The notes under the pieces: generated by a model
Told to the model about the DNA's origin: nothing
Databases searched by the model: none
The model's input: only the letters and a program-made list of their open reading frames with translations
Position numbers and translations under genes: made by a program
Part shown: positions 8,067-15,846 of the stretch, one piece after another
Layout of the letters: every line of letters starts with the position of its first letter
Position numbering within the stretch: position 1 is the stretch's first letter
DNA from: Haloarcula salinisoli
GTDB lineage: Archaea > Halobacteriota > Halobacteria > Halobacteriales > Haloarculaceae
Reading direction: 5' to 3'
Assembly (NCBI RefSeq): GCF_019599405.1
Contig: NZ_RKLQ01000006.1
Span: 1-64,000 of the forward strand
Length of the DNA stretch: 64,000 nt

Positions 8067-8639
8067 TCAGACCAGGAGCTGGATGTCGGATTCGGCCATG
8101 TGCTGGAGCGCCGTGGCCGCGCCGACGCCGACGGTGACGTCGTCGTAGAAATCGTCCTCGTCGTAGTCCATCAGGTCGATGGTCATCTGACAGGCCTGTA
8201 ACTCCACGCCCTGGTCCAGCGACAGGTCGATGAGCTCCTCGATACTAGCGGTCCCGTTCTCTTCGATGCGCTTTTCCATCATCCACGTCGCCATCCGGTC
8301 CATGCCGGGCAGTGCAGCTAGCGCGTTGGGCATCGGCATATTCGGGTTGCCGACGGCCGAGAGCTGGAGCGTTTCCGATTTCTCCTCGTGGAGGATGTCC
8401 AGCCCCCAGAAGGTGTGGAAGACGACCACGTCCCAGCCGAATGCCGCGGCCGTGCTGGCGAGGATGAGCGGGGGATAGGCCATATCGAACGTCCCCTGGG
8501 TGGCGACGATGGTCATCTTCTTCTGGTCGTCGTCGGCTTCCAGCTCGGCGACGCTCTTTTCGAGCTCTTCGATTCGAGCCTGGAGCTGAGCTTCGGTCAT
8601 GGACTCGTCGTCGCCGGTCGAGGGTGTATCCGTGCTCAT
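8067..8639 (-). CDS. DsrE2-like sulfur carrier protein (DsrE/DsrF/DrsH family)
   Basis: 190 residues starting at the ATG at 8639; upstream in-frame codons overlap tusA, so I use the internal start. Residues 14-36 form an acidic coiled-coil-like helix, followed by the DsrE fold (KKMTIVATQGTFDMAYPP, then WDVVVFHTFWGLDIL). The Cys in VELQACQMTIDLM is the likely persulfide-carrying residue. DsrE2-type proteins are often membrane-associated partners of TusA and rhodanese that pass sulfane sulfur. The gene starts 1 base after the tusA stop, which supports an operon and a joint sulfur relay. Confidence 0.88.
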   Translation of the reverse strand: MSTDTPSTGDDESMTEAQLQARIEELEKSVAELEADDDQKKMTIVATQGTFDMAYPPLILASTAAAFGWDVVVFHTFWGLDILHEEKSETLQLSAVGNPNMPMPNALAALPGMDRMATWMMEKRIEENGTASIEELIDLSLDQGVELQACQMTIDLMDYDEDDFYDDVTVGVGAATALQHMAESDIQLLV

Positions 8640-8640
8640 T

Positions 8641-8886
8641 TCAGGCGGTCTTCTCGACGTAGTGTTTGTACACGTCACCGTCTTCGACCTGTTCGAGCAG
8701 TTCGACGCCGCTGGTCCCCTCGGCCCAGCCGTCGATGTCGCTCATACTGCCGCTGTCGGTCGCGAGGACTTCGAGTACCGACCCCTCGGCGAGGTCGTCG
8801 ATCGCGTTCTTCGTCTTGACCACTGGCATGGGGCACGATTCGCCTTTCACGTCGAGCGTCTCCGCGATGTCGAATGTATCACTCAT
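8641..8886 (-). CDS. tusA: TusA-like sulfur carrier protein
   Basis: 81 residues when started at the ATG at 8886. The TusA signature CPMP is present with Cys18 (KGESCPMPVVKTK), the residue that carries a persulfide. The remaining strands (SVLEVLATDSGSMSDI) fit the small two-layer fold. In cells TusA hands sulfur from a rhodanese or persulfide to DsrE-type or biosynthetic acceptors. Here it is the first gene of a two-gene operon with the DsrE2-like protein, divergent from the persulfide dioxygenase, with shared ACAATATT-type sites between them. Whether its role is sulfur oxidation or tRNA thiolation cannot be decided from sequence. Confidence 0.88.
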   Translation of the reverse strand: MSDTFDIAETLDVKGESCPMPVVKTKNAIDDLAEGSVLEVLATDSGSMSDIDGWAEGTSGVELLEQVEDGDVYKHYVEKTA

Positions 8887-8924
8887 TGTTGGAAGGACTC
8901 CATGGGTTGTATTGGAGCTACTGC

Positions 8925-8964
8925 ACAATATTCAATGCCCGGTTAAAATATTGTCGATTATTGT
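8925..8964. promoter_or_regulatory. Candidate operator cluster upstream of tusA
   Basis: ACAATATT at 8925-8932 and AATATTGT at 8947-8954 are a perfect 8-bp inverted repeat with a 14-base spacer, followed by ATTATTGT at 8957-8964. They sit 39-78 bases upstream of the tusA ATG, in the divergent region toward the persulfide dioxygenase. The same core recurs at other promoters of the cluster. Confidence 0.45.
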
Positions 8965-9073
8965 ACTGGCTGCGAATTACTACCTGGAACGGAAGCACCC
9001 AATACATCCGTATACCGGCCTATACTACGTTTTTAGATATATAGCGTCGATGGTCGGGGTCATTTGGGTGTAC

Positions 9074-9116
9074 AGTATTGTGTAAAATAGGATATTCTAT
9101 ACAAAACCTTTTATGC
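9074..9116 (+). promoter_or_regulatory. Promoter region of the persulfide dioxygenase operon
   Basis: AGTATTGT at 9074-9081 matches the recurrent core of this cluster. CTTTTATGC around 9108-9116 is a plausible TATA element about 30 bases before the ATG at 9145, the usual spacing for haloarchaeal promoters with short leaders. ATAG-GATATT-CTAT forms a further small inverted repeat between them. Confidence 0.4.
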
Positions 9117-9144
9117 ATCAGCCCTGTAGGGGTGACTGTATCAG

Positions 9145-10338
9145 ATGAACGCTGAAGACTTCCCGACGCCCGACGCAGACGTCGAATCGGTCACGCCCGA
9201 ACGGCTGAAAGAGCGCATCGACGGTGGCGAGTCCGTCACAATCCTCGACGCACGAATGGGCTCGGACTACGAAGAGTGGCACATCGACGGCGAGAACGTC
9301 GAGTCCATCAACGTTCCGTACTTCCACTTCCTGGAGGAGGAACTGGACGAGGACGTTCTCGACGACGTCCCAGCGGACCGAGAAATCACGGTCGTCTGTG
9401 CGAAAGGCGGCGCCAGCGAGTTCGTCGCGGGCACACTCACGGAGCAGGGGTACGACGTCCACCACGTCGAAGACGGCATGAACGGCTGGGCCCGTATCTA
9501 CGAAACCGTCGAGGTCACCGAGTACGAGGGCTCGGGGACGCTCATGCAGTACCAGCGCCCCTCCTCGGGCTGTCTGGGCTATCTCGTCTACGACGACGAA
9601 GAGGCCGCCGTCATCGACCCGCTGCGTGCCTTCGCCGACCGCTATCTCGACGACGCCGAGGAGCTCGGTGTCGACATCGAGTACGCGCTCGACACGCACA
9701 TCCACGCCGACCACATCTCTGGGGTCCGCGAACTCGCCGAGGCGGGCGTCGAGGGCGTCATCCCCGCAGCCGCCGTCGACCGCGGGGTCACCTACGCCGA
9801 GGAACTCACCAACGCCGAGGACGGCGACGAGTTCCACGTCGGCGACGTGACCATAGAGACCGTCGCGACGCCAGGTCATACGACTGGGATGACCTCGTAT
9901 CTCGTCGACGAGAGTCTGCTCGCCACCGGTGACGGGCTGTTCGTCGAGAGCGTCGCCCGACCCGACCTCGAAGAGGGCGACGAGGGCGCACCTGACGCCG
10001 CCCGGCTGCTGTACGAGTCGCTGCAAGACCGCGTGCTCGCGCTGCCCGACGAGACGCTCGTCGGCGGCGCACACTTCAGCGACGCGGCCGAGCCGGCCCC
10101 GGACGGAACCTACACCGCGCCCATCGGCCAGCTCGTCGCGGAGATGGACGCGCTCACGATGGACGAAGACGATTTCGTCGAGACGATTCTGGCCGATATG
10201 CCGCCGCGGCCGGCCAACTACGAGGAGATAATCGCGACGAACCTCGGGCAGAACGCCGTCGACGACGAGGCGGCGTTCACGCTCGAGCTGGGCCCGAACA
10301 ACTGCGCCGCGAGCCAGGAATCGCTCGCGGGTGACTGA
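9145..10338 (+). CDS. Rhodanese-metallo-beta-lactamase fusion, persulfide dioxygenase-like
   Basis: 397 residues. Residues 15-115 form a rhodanese domain with catalytic Cys85 (VVCAKGGASEF). Residues 130-390 form a metallo-beta-lactamase fold with the metal ligands THIHADH (185-190), His245 in TPGHTTG and Asp263 in TGDGLF. This is the ETHE1/persulfide dioxygenase type, which oxidises glutathione- or protein-persulfide to sulfite; the fused rhodanese would supply or exchange sulfane sulfur. The order here is rhodanese first, unlike many bacterial fusions. The gene heads an operon with two YeeE/YedE genes and a permease (6 bases to the next ATG). The thiol co-substrate in haloarchaea (gamma-glutamylcysteine is common) is inferred. 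Confidence 0.88.
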   Translation: MNAEDFPTPDADVESVTPERLKERIDGGESVTILDARMGSDYEEWHIDGENVESINVPYFHFLEEELDEDVLDDVPADREITVVCAKGGASEFVAGTLTEQGYDVHHVEDGMNGWARIYETVEVTEYEGSGTLMQYQRPSSGCLGYLVYDDEEAAVIDPLRAFADRYLDDAEELGVDIEYALDTHIHADHISGVRELAEAGVEGVIPAAAVDRGVTYAEELTNAEDGDEFHVGDVTIETVATPGHTTGMTSYLVDESLLATGDGLFVESVARPDLEEGDEGAPDAARLLYESLQDRVLALPDETLVGGAHFSDAAEPAPDGTYTAPIGQLVAEMDALTMDEDDFVETILADMPPRPANYEEIIATNLGQNAVDDEAAFTLELGPNNCAASQESLAGD

Positions 10339-10344
10339 GCGGCG

Positions 10345-10836
10345 ATGGTAACGGACCCAGTCGTGCTGCAGGTGGCCGCCGAGCTGTTCCCGAACGGAAT
10401 CTCCCGGTACGCAGTTGGCGGGCTGCTCGTGGGCCTCGGAGCGGCCGTCATCTACGTCGGCACCGGCATCAGCGCCGGGGCGAGCACGTTCCTCGAGTCG
10501 ACGCTGTCGTACGTCTCCGGCCAGTCGCGCTTCCAGCAGTACGTCGCTTCGCGGGACTGGCGGATCGTGTTCACGCTCGGCATCGTCCTCGGCGCGGCGG
10601 TGTACGCCGTCGTCTATCAGGGCGGCGCGTGGACGACCGACGTCGCCTGGTGGCGGCTGCTCGTAGGCGGCGTCCTGGTGGGTATCGGGACCCGCGTCGG
10701 GAAGGGCTGTACGTCGGGCCACGGCGTCTGTGGCGTCGGCTCGGCGTCGAAGACGTCCATCGCGGGCGTGCTAGCGTTTCTCGTTACCGCCATCGTGACG
10801 GCACAGATAGTCGCCGCGCTGGGGGTGACGCCGTGA
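10345..10836 (+). CDS. YeeE/YedE-type sulfur transport protein, first half
   Basis: 163 residues with four to five hydrophobic helices. GKGCTSGHGVCGVGSAS near residues 118-134 is the conserved cysteine motif of the YeeE/YedE (TsuA-like) family. Known members take up thiosulfate through cysteine relay in the membrane. The gene encodes half of the usual transporter; the second half follows with a 1-base overlap (TGATG), a split arrangement common in sulfur-handling prokaryotes. It probably imports or exchanges a reduced sulfur species used by TusA and the persulfide dioxygenase. The exact substrate is inferred. Confidence 0.85.
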   Translation: MVTDPVVLQVAAELFPNGISRYAVGGLLVGLGAAVIYVGTGISAGASTFLESTLSYVSGQSRFQQYVASRDWRIVFTLGIVLGAAVYAVVYQGGAWTTDVAWWRLLVGGVLVGIGTRVGKGCTSGHGVCGVGSASKTSIAGVLAFLVTAIVTAQIVAALGVTP

Positions 10837-11306
10837 TGGCGGACCAATCGACAGACCGCCACCCGCTTTTCATCCCGCTCGTGCTGCTGGGCGGACTGAT
10901 ATTCGGGTTCGGACTCGCCTACAGCCACATGGCCCGTCCGGAGGTCGTGCTGAACTTCCTCCAGTTCGAGGACTTCGGCCTGCTGTTCGTGATGTTCGGC
11001 GGCGCGGCGGTAACGGGAGTCAGCTTCTTGCTCGCGCCGCGCGTGCTCGACCGAGCGCCCCTGACCGGCGACCGCTTCGAGCGCCGCCTGAAGTCCTTCG
11101 ACCGGAACGTACTGGTCGGCGGCGGGATATTCGGCGTCGGCTGGGGGCTCTCCGGCATCTGTCCCGGAGCCGCTTACGCCAGCCTCGGTATCGGCAACGT
11201 GGCCATCCTCTGGGCGCTCGGGGGGATGTTCCTCGGCGCGTACCTGCAAGGCTGGTGGCGGAGCCAAACGAGCAGGGCCGACCCTGCCCCCGCGGGGGCG
11301 GACTGA
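10836..11306 (+). CDS. YeeE/YedE-type sulfur transport protein, second half (DUF6691-like)
   Basis: 156 residues starting at the ATG that overlaps the previous stop by one base; the longer frame upstream is in the wrong composition. About four transmembrane helices are visible. GLSGICPGAAYASLG near residue 110 is the conserved Cys motif of the second half-protein. Together with the preceding gene it should form one transport unit with two symmetrical cysteine centres. The C-terminus (SRADPAPAGAD) is a soluble tail. Co-transcribed with the permease that follows 27 bases later. Confidence 0.85.
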   Translation: MADQSTDRHPLFIPLVLLGGLIFGFGLAYSHMARPEVVLNFLQFEDFGLLFVMFGGAAVTGVSFLLAPRVLDRAPLTGDRFERRLKSFDRNVLVGGGIFGVGWGLSGICPGAAYASLGIGNVAILWALGGMFLGAYLQGWWRSQTSRADPAPAGAD

Positions 11307-11333
11307 CACCCGGTTTTCACTTCCTTACAACCA

Positions 11334-12515
11334 ATGGAACTCGCACTCGTCGCACTGTTCCTGATCGCCGGGCTCGCGAGTCTGTTCATGTCGTGGGTCA
11401 TCGGTGCCGGCTCCAGCGGCGCGACCCCCTTCGCGCCCGCCGTCGGCGCCAACGCCATCTCGACGATGCGTGCGGCCTTCGTCGTCGGTATCTTCGGACT
11501 CGCTGGTGCGGTGACCCAGGGCGCGAACGTCTCGGAGGCCGTCGGACGCGGGCTCGTCGGCGGTGTCAGTCTCCCCGCGGCGGGTGTCATCGTCGCCCTG
11601 TTCGTCGGTGCCGGGCTCATGGCCGTCGGTATCTACACCGGCTACCCCATCGCGACTGCCTTTACCGTCACCGGCGCGGTCATCGGCGTCGGGATGGCCA
11701 CTGGGGGGACCCCGTTGTGGGCCAAGTACCAGCAGATAGGTACCGTGTGGCTCCTGACCCCCGTCGTGGGCGGTGGCATCGCCTACGGCATCGCGAGCGT
11801 GTTGCCGCGAGCGGACGTCCCCGAACGGGCGACCATCCCGGCGCTTGCAGCACTCGTCGGCGTCGTGCTCGCAAACGTCGACTTTGCCTTCCTCGGCCCG
11901 GGTGGCAAGCCAGGGTCGGTTACGGCCCTCGGAGAGCGGCTGCTCGGCGTCGACGGGGTCGCGGCGACAGCGGCCCTCTCGGGCGGTGTCGCACTGGCCG
12001 TCGCCGCCGCGGTCTACTGGGACGTCCGTCGCGACGAGGCGGGCGGCCTCAGACGCGTCCTGCTGGCGCTTGGCTCGCTCGTGGCGTTTTCGGCCGGCGG
12101 GAGCCAGGTCGGACTGGCCGTCGGGCCGCTGCTCCCGCTGCTCGAGGACGTGGGGATGCGCTCACCGGCTGTCGTCCTCCTGGGCGGCGGTGTCGGTATC
12201 CTCGTTGGCTCCTGGACCGGCGCACCCCGGATGATAAAATCGCTCTCCCAGGACTACTCGTCGCTGGGGCCGAGACGGTCCATCGCCGCCCTGGTTCCGA
12301 GTTTCCTCATCGCCCAGCTCGCCGTCTTGCTGGGCGTGCCGGTCTCGTTCAACGAGATCGTGGTCAGCGCCATCATCGGGAGCGGTGCCGCGGTCGGCGG
12401 CAGCGAGGCCGTCGACCCGCGGAAGATAACTGTCACCGTCGGTGCCTGGGTCGGCTCTTTCGCTCTCTCATTTGCCCTCGGATTCGGGTCGATGACCGCT
12501 ATCGGTTCGTTCTAA
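11334..12515 (+). CDS. PiT-family (inorganic phosphate/sulfate-type) permease
   Basis: 393 residues, about 10-11 transmembrane helices. The signature GANAIST-like motif (VGANAISTM, residues 38-46) and the inverted-repeat layout fit the PiT/PHO4 family; a second family repeat lies in the C-terminal half (VVSAIIGSGAAVGG). Most members move phosphate with Na+ or H+, but CysP-type members move sulfate or thiosulfate. The position in a sulfur operon favours a sulfur oxyanion, which I infer rather than see. The stop is 9 bases from the convergent UspA gene. Confidence 0.85.
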   Translation: MELALVALFLIAGLASLFMSWVIGAGSSGATPFAPAVGANAISTMRAAFVVGIFGLAGAVTQGANVSEAVGRGLVGGVSLPAAGVIVALFVGAGLMAVGIYTGYPIATAFTVTGAVIGVGMATGGTPLWAKYQQIGTVWLLTPVVGGGIAYGIASVLPRADVPERATIPALAALVGVVLANVDFAFLGPGGKPGSVTALGERLLGVDGVAATAALSGGVALAVAAAVYWDVRRDEAGGLRRVLLALGSLVAFSAGGSQVGLAVGPLLPLLEDVGMRSPAVVLLGGGVGILVGSWTGAPRMIKSLSQDYSSLGPRRSIAALVPSFLIAQLAVLLGVPVSFNEIVVSAIIGSGAAVGGSEAVDPRKITVTVGAWVGSFALSFALGFGSMTAIGSF

Positions 12516-12524
12516 GCTTCGATT

Positions 12525-13367
12525 TCAGGCGGTTCGGGACGGCGGGACGAGGTAGACGTTCCCGCTCGCGCGGGCCACGATATCCTCGGAGACGCTGCCG
12601 AGCAACAGCCGCCGCATCCGACTTCGGCCCCGGGAGCCGACGAGGATCATCGTCGGCGTCACCCTCTCCTCGACGGCCAGAATCTCCTCGCCGGGGTCAC
12701 CCTGTCGGACCTCGACGGTCGTGTCGATGTCCCACGTGGCGAGCGTCGAGGCGAGCGCATCCAGCCGGTCGCTCGGGTCCCCGTCGGTCGCGCCCGAGTC
12801 TTTGGGCGATTCGACGTGGACGAGCGTCGCTTCTTGCGTGGCGTGGCGCAGATACGAGAACGCGTCGAAGGCGCGCTCGGCGTTCGCGGAGAAGTCGGTC
12901 GCGTAGAGTATCTGCTGGAAGAGGTGTTCTCTGAGCACGTCAGGGTCCGCAGTCTCGCGTTCGACACGGTTGACCAGGAGCGGGACGACTGTCGTCCGCG
13001 CGAGGTTCCGGGCCGTCGACCCGATGACGCGGTTCTCCAGCGGGCTCTGGCCGCGGGAGCCGATAATCGTCATATCTGCCTTCTCGGCCTCGGCGATACC
13101 GTTGATACGCCGGTGGGGCATCCCCCGAACGACGTTCGTGTCGGTCTCGAACCCCGCGTCCGCCATCACGTTCTGATAGCGACCCAGCGCCTGCTCGCGC
13201 CGCTTGCTGAAGTTCATCCCCGGCATCCCGGCGTGGACGTTCGACGGGATGACCGTGACCAGGTGAATGGTCTCGACGCCGATTCGCCCGAGACACTCCA
13301 GACACGTCTCCGACGCTATCGCCGCTTCACTGGCCGCCGAGAGGTCTGTCGCATAGATGGCCCTCAT
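12525..13367 (-). CDS. Universal stress protein, two tandem UspA domains
   Basis: 280 residues from the ATG at 13367; a GTG at 13388 is less likely. The first UspA domain starts MRAIYATDLSAASEAA and ends in IIGSRGQSPLENRVIGS; the second ends in ILVGSRGRSRMRRLLLGS. Both C-terminal strings match the ATP-binding GxxGxxG-S(V/T)-type loop of UspA. Tandem UspA proteins bind ATP or AMP and modulate stress responses. The promoter region contains an AATATTGT-ACAATACT inverted repeat like other genes of this cluster, suggesting shared control. Function in sulfur metabolism is unproven. Confidence 0.88.
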   Translation of the reverse strand: MRAIYATDLSAASEAAIASETCLECLGRIGVETIHLVTVIPSNVHAGMPGMNFSKRREQALGRYQNVMADAGFETDTNVVRGMPHRRINGIAEAEKADMTIIGSRGQSPLENRVIGSTARNLARTTVVPLLVNRVERETADPDVLREHLFQQILYATDFSANAERAFDAFSYLRHATQEATLVHVESPKDSGATDGDPSDRLDALASTLATWDIDTTVEVRQGDPGEEILAVEERVTPTMILVGSRGRSRMRRLLLGSVSEDIVARASGNVYLVPPSRTA

Positions 13368-13392
13368 AGGCGTGGGTACGTGGTCCACAGTT

Positions 13393-13417
13393 AATATTGT
13401 TTGTAATAGACAATACT
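13393..13417. promoter_or_regulatory. Candidate operator upstream of the tandem UspA gene
   Basis: AATATTGT at 13393-13400 and ACAATACT at 13410-13417 form an inverted repeat (7 of 8 pairs) with a 9-base spacer, 26 bases upstream of the UspA ATG. It is the clearest dyad of the recurring core in the cluster. Confidence 0.5.
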
Positions 13418-13608
13418 ACCTGGCCCAAAACTCGACCACAACTCGTGTGCTCCCTGGACCGGTGACCGCAAGTCCCGTGAGGACCGCGAGAGCGCGCCTG
13501 AGTTTATTCCGCCCTACCGTGGCGGTTCTAATCACTGTGGCCCGACACCCGATATCCAGATAACCTATGCGGATATCTCGGTGAGTTAGCGGTCGGATTC
13601 TCTGCAGT

Positions 13609-13616
13609 AATATTGT
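13609..13616 (+). promoter_or_regulatory. Candidate operator half-site upstream of the TauE operon
   Basis: AATATTGT recurs here, about 100 bases before the small membrane protein gene that precedes TauE/SafE. No good dyad partner is visible, so this is a single half-site; the inference rests on recurrence at neighbouring promoters. Confidence 0.35.
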
Positions 13617-13716
13617 GCTCCTCTCCCAAAACCGTTATCAGTACCCTCCGGATAGAATGACACGAGTGGAAAAGTATGATATTTGCACAACAGAACAATT
13701 CTGGAAGGACATACCG

Positions 13717-13878
13717 ATGGTAGACCTGGCGGGGGTCACAGCCGGCGGCGCGGGCAGCGTCGACGCAGCCGTGCTCATCGGGGCCGTGCTGCTCGAGGCG
13801 GTCCTCCTCTACGTCGGCTACGGTGCGGTCGAACAGGTGTTCGGACATCGTGTGGTCGACCGGCTCAAGGGAGAGTGA
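13717..13878 (+). CDS. Small membrane protein preceding TauE (DUF7512-like)
   Basis: 53 residues from the ATG at 13717, preceded by GGAAGGAC as a plausible ribosome binding site. It has one hydrophobic helix (AAVLIGAVLLEAVLLYVGYG) and a short polar tail ending RLKGE. Tiny proteins of this form commonly sit immediately upstream of TauE/SafE genes in haloarchaea; I recall a DUF7512 family, which I assign tentatively. The stop lies 3 bases before the exporter ATG, so the two are probably co-translated. A role as a small accessory subunit is inference. Confidence 0.7.
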   Translation: MVDLAGVTAGGAGSVDAAVLIGAVLLEAVLLYVGYGAVEQVFGHRVVDRLKGE

Positions 13879-13881
13879 GGG

Positions 13882-14907
13882 ATGGAGATACTGGGGCTCG
13901 GTCTGTGGATGGTCCTCCTGTTCGTCGGGTTCGGGCTGCTCATCGGCGTCCTGTTTGGTTTCTTCGGGATGGGCGGCTCCTTCCTGGTGACGCCGGCGCT
14001 GCTGGTGATGGGGTATCCAACCAGGGTCGCCGTGGGGAGCGGGCTCGCCTTCGTGTTCGGGACCTCCGTCATCGCGACGCTGAAACACCGCGACATGGGC
14101 CAGGTCGACTACAAACTCGGGGTTTTGATGATCGCCGGGACGACCGCCGGCATCGAGGCCGGCAAGGAGATCGTCATCCATCTGGAGTCGCTCGGGCTGG
14201 CCGGGAGCATCATCAGTGTCACCTACGTCTTCCTGCTGGGTGGCATCGGGGCATTCGTTACCTACGAAGCCGTTAGAGGCGACGGTGGTGGCGGCGTCGA
14301 CCACGACCAGGCGGATGCCGAGGTGGACGCCGACGACATCCCGGAGATAGCGAAGAAGATACAGTCCTATCGCGTCCCCCCGATGATGTCGCTTCGTGGT
14401 GGCGTCAGCGTCTCGCTGTGGCTGATACTGGCCGTCGCCTTCGTCACCGGGCTGCTCTCGGGCTTTCTCGGCGTCGGCGGCGGGTTCATCCGCATGCCCG
14501 CACTGTTCTACCTCATCGGCGTCCCAGTCCCCATCGCTGTCGGGACCGACCTCTTCGAGATTGTCTTCTCGGGCGGCCTGGGGAGTTTCCTCTATGCGAT
14601 GGATGGCGGGGTCGACATCTCCATCGTGGTGCCGCTGCTGGCGGGGAGTGCCTTCGGAGCCCGCATCGGCTCGGCCGCGACCAGCATCGTCGACGAGGAC
14701 GATATCAAGGTGTACTTCGGACTGATGTTGCTGGGCGGCGCGCTCGCCGTCGCGGTCCGTGAGATAGGCACCGTCACCGGCATCGATGCCCTCAACACGG
14801 TCAGTCTGGTGCTCATCCTCGGCTCTGCGCTCGTGGTCAGCGGGGCCGTCGTCTACAGCAGCGTCACCGCCCTCCGCGAGGAGTCACAGTCGTCCGCACC
14901 GGCCTGA
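13882..14907 (+). CDS. TauE/SafE family sulfite exporter-type membrane protein
   Basis: 341 residues with about eight transmembrane helices in two halves. The repeat signatures GFFGMGGSFLVTPAL (about residues 30-44) and GFLGVGGGFIRMPALF (about 194-209) are the duplicated glycine motifs of TauE/SafE. A soluble acidic loop (DHDQADAEVDADDIPE) joins the halves. Family members export sulfite, sulfoacetate or related anions. In this cluster export of sulfite made by the persulfide dioxygenase is a reasonable inference. The adjacent regulator is in the same direction 73 bases downstream. Confidence 0.88.
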   Translation: MEILGLGLWMVLLFVGFGLLIGVLFGFFGMGGSFLVTPALLVMGYPTRVAVGSGLAFVFGTSVIATLKHRDMGQVDYKLGVLMIAGTTAGIEAGKEIVIHLESLGLAGSIISVTYVFLLGGIGAFVTYEAVRGDGGGGVDHDQADAEVDADDIPEIAKKIQSYRVPPMMSLRGGVSVSLWLILAVAFVTGLLSGFLGVGGGFIRMPALFYLIGVPVPIAVGTDLFEIVFSGGLGSFLYAMDGGVDISIVVPLLAGSAFGARIGSAATSIVDEDDIKVYFGLMLLGGALAVAVREIGTVTGIDALNTVSLVLILGSALVVSGAVVYSSVTALREESQSSAPA

Positions 14908-14912
14908 GGCGA

Positions 14913-14934
14913 GTTCGCACACAATTGTGCGAAC
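14913..14934. promoter_or_regulatory. Palindromic operator upstream of the winged-helix regulator
   Basis: GTTCGCAC at 14913-14920 and GTGCGAAC at 14927-14934 are a perfect inverted repeat, and the central CACAATTGTG at 14920-14929 is itself a perfect palindrome. It starts 5 bases after the TauE stop and 47 bases before the regulator ATG, a position suited to autoregulation. It shares the ACAAT/ATTGT core with other sites of the cluster. Confidence 0.55.
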
Positions 14935-14980
14935 TACACACAAATCTTTTACACGCACAACTCCTCTCTTCGTCCAAGCA

Positions 14981-15385
14981 ATGCCGGACTCGATGACCGA
15001 ACAGCTACAACAGGATATGGAGTGTGAGGGGCTGCTGGAATGTTTCCACGGGCTCAAACAGCTCGACAAGGAGTGTTTTCAGGCGCTTGTCAACGCCGAG
15101 GACCCGCTCACTGTCGACGAGATAGCCGAGACCGTCGACCGCGAGCGCTCGACCGCCTATCGGTCGGTCCAGCGCCTGCTCCAGACGGGGTTCATCCAGA
15201 AAGAGCAGATAAACTACGACCAGGGCGGCTACTACCACGTCTACCGGCCGACGGACCCCTCGAAGATAGCCAGTGAGATGCAGCGGATGCTCAACGACTG
15301 GTACGCCAAGATGGGCCAGCTCATCGGGGAGTTCGAACAGAAATACGAGAACGAGGCCGAGTCACCGCCGCAAGCCGGGAGCTAG
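14981..15385 (+). CDS. Winged-helix (TrmB/ArsR-like) regulator with N-terminal cysteines
   Basis: 134 residues from the ATG at 14981; a longer upstream frame overlaps the palindrome and is unlikely. ALVNAEDPLTVDEIAETVDR and the recognition helix ERSTAYRSVQRLLQTGFI make a clear winged helix with a wing at NYDQGGYYHVY. Cys15, Cys21 and Cys32 sit in the helix ahead of it (MECEGLLECF...KECF). Regulators of persulfide genes such as SqrR and BigR (ArsR family) sense sulfane sulfur through paired cysteines, so a thiol-sensing role is attractive but unproven. A C-terminal helix could dimerise. Likely controls this cluster. Confidence 0.75.
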   Translation: MPDSMTEQLQQDMECEGLLECFHGLKQLDKECFQALVNAEDPLTVDEIAETVDRERSTAYRSVQRLLQTGFIQKEQINYDQGGYYHVYRPTDPSKIASEMQRMLNDWYAKMGQLIGEFEQKYENEAESPPQAGS

Positions 15386-15434
15386 AACGACGGTTTTGCG
15401 ACAGTGGACGGTGATGCGGGACTCTTTCGAGATA

Positions 15435-15448
15435 GTATTGTATATTGT
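15435..15448 (+). promoter_or_regulatory. Tandem GTATTGT-ATATTGT site upstream of thioredoxin
   Basis: GTATTGT (15435-15441) and ATATTGT (15442-15448) are directly adjacent, 42 bases before the thioredoxin ATG. The arrangement is a direct repeat rather than a dyad. It matches the core seen at the other promoters of this cluster. Confidence 0.4.
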
Positions 15449-15489
15449 CCCCACAACTCTTAACCACTCCTGGCCCCTACCTTACAGTG

Positions 15490-15846
15490 ATGACAACTGA
15501 TACTGCAGCCGACACAGACATAGAACCGAGCGACGAGCCAGTGGCCGTATCGGGCCCCGAGCAGCTCGACGACCTCCTCGCGTCCCACGACGTGGTACTC
15601 GTCGACTTCTACGCCGACTGGTGTGGCCCGTGCAAGATGCTAGAGCCCGTCGTCGAACGGCTGGCCGCGGAGACCGACGCAATCGTCGCGAAGGTCGACG
15701 TCGACGCGAACCAGCAACTCGCCAGCGACTACGGTGTTCGCGGCGTGCCGACGCTCGTCCTCTTTGCCGACGGCACGCAGGTCGAGGAGGTCGTCGGCGT
15801 CCAGCCCGAAGACCAGCTGCGCTCGCTCGTGGCGTCACACACGTAG
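15490..15846 (+). CDS. Thioredoxin
   Basis: 118 residues from the ATG at 15490. DFYADWCGPCKMLEP contains the WCGPC redox centre (Cys45 and Cys48), and GVRGVPTLVLF supplies the cis-proline. A ~30-residue acidic N-terminal extension precedes the fold, as in many haloarchaeal thioredoxins. It would reduce protein disulfides or persulfides, and in this cluster could release sulfur from TusA, the rhodanese or the regulator. Its usual reductase is absent here; directly after the stop is only a fragment resembling thioredoxin reductase. Confidence 0.9.
   Translation: MTTDTAADTDIEPSDEPVAVSGPEQLDDLLASHDVVLVDFYADWCGPCKMLEPVVERLAAETDAIVAKVDVDANQQLASDYGVRGVPTLVLFADGTQVEEVVGVQPEDQLRSLVASHT

Noticed and set aside
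9118-10722. 534-codon frame opposite the rhodanese-MBL gene
   Set aside because: Shadow of a well-supported gene; its translation mirrors the codon bias of the real strand.
11255-12934. 559-codon frame overlapping the PiT-type gene
   Set aside because: Arg-rich shadow of the permease gene; no domain.
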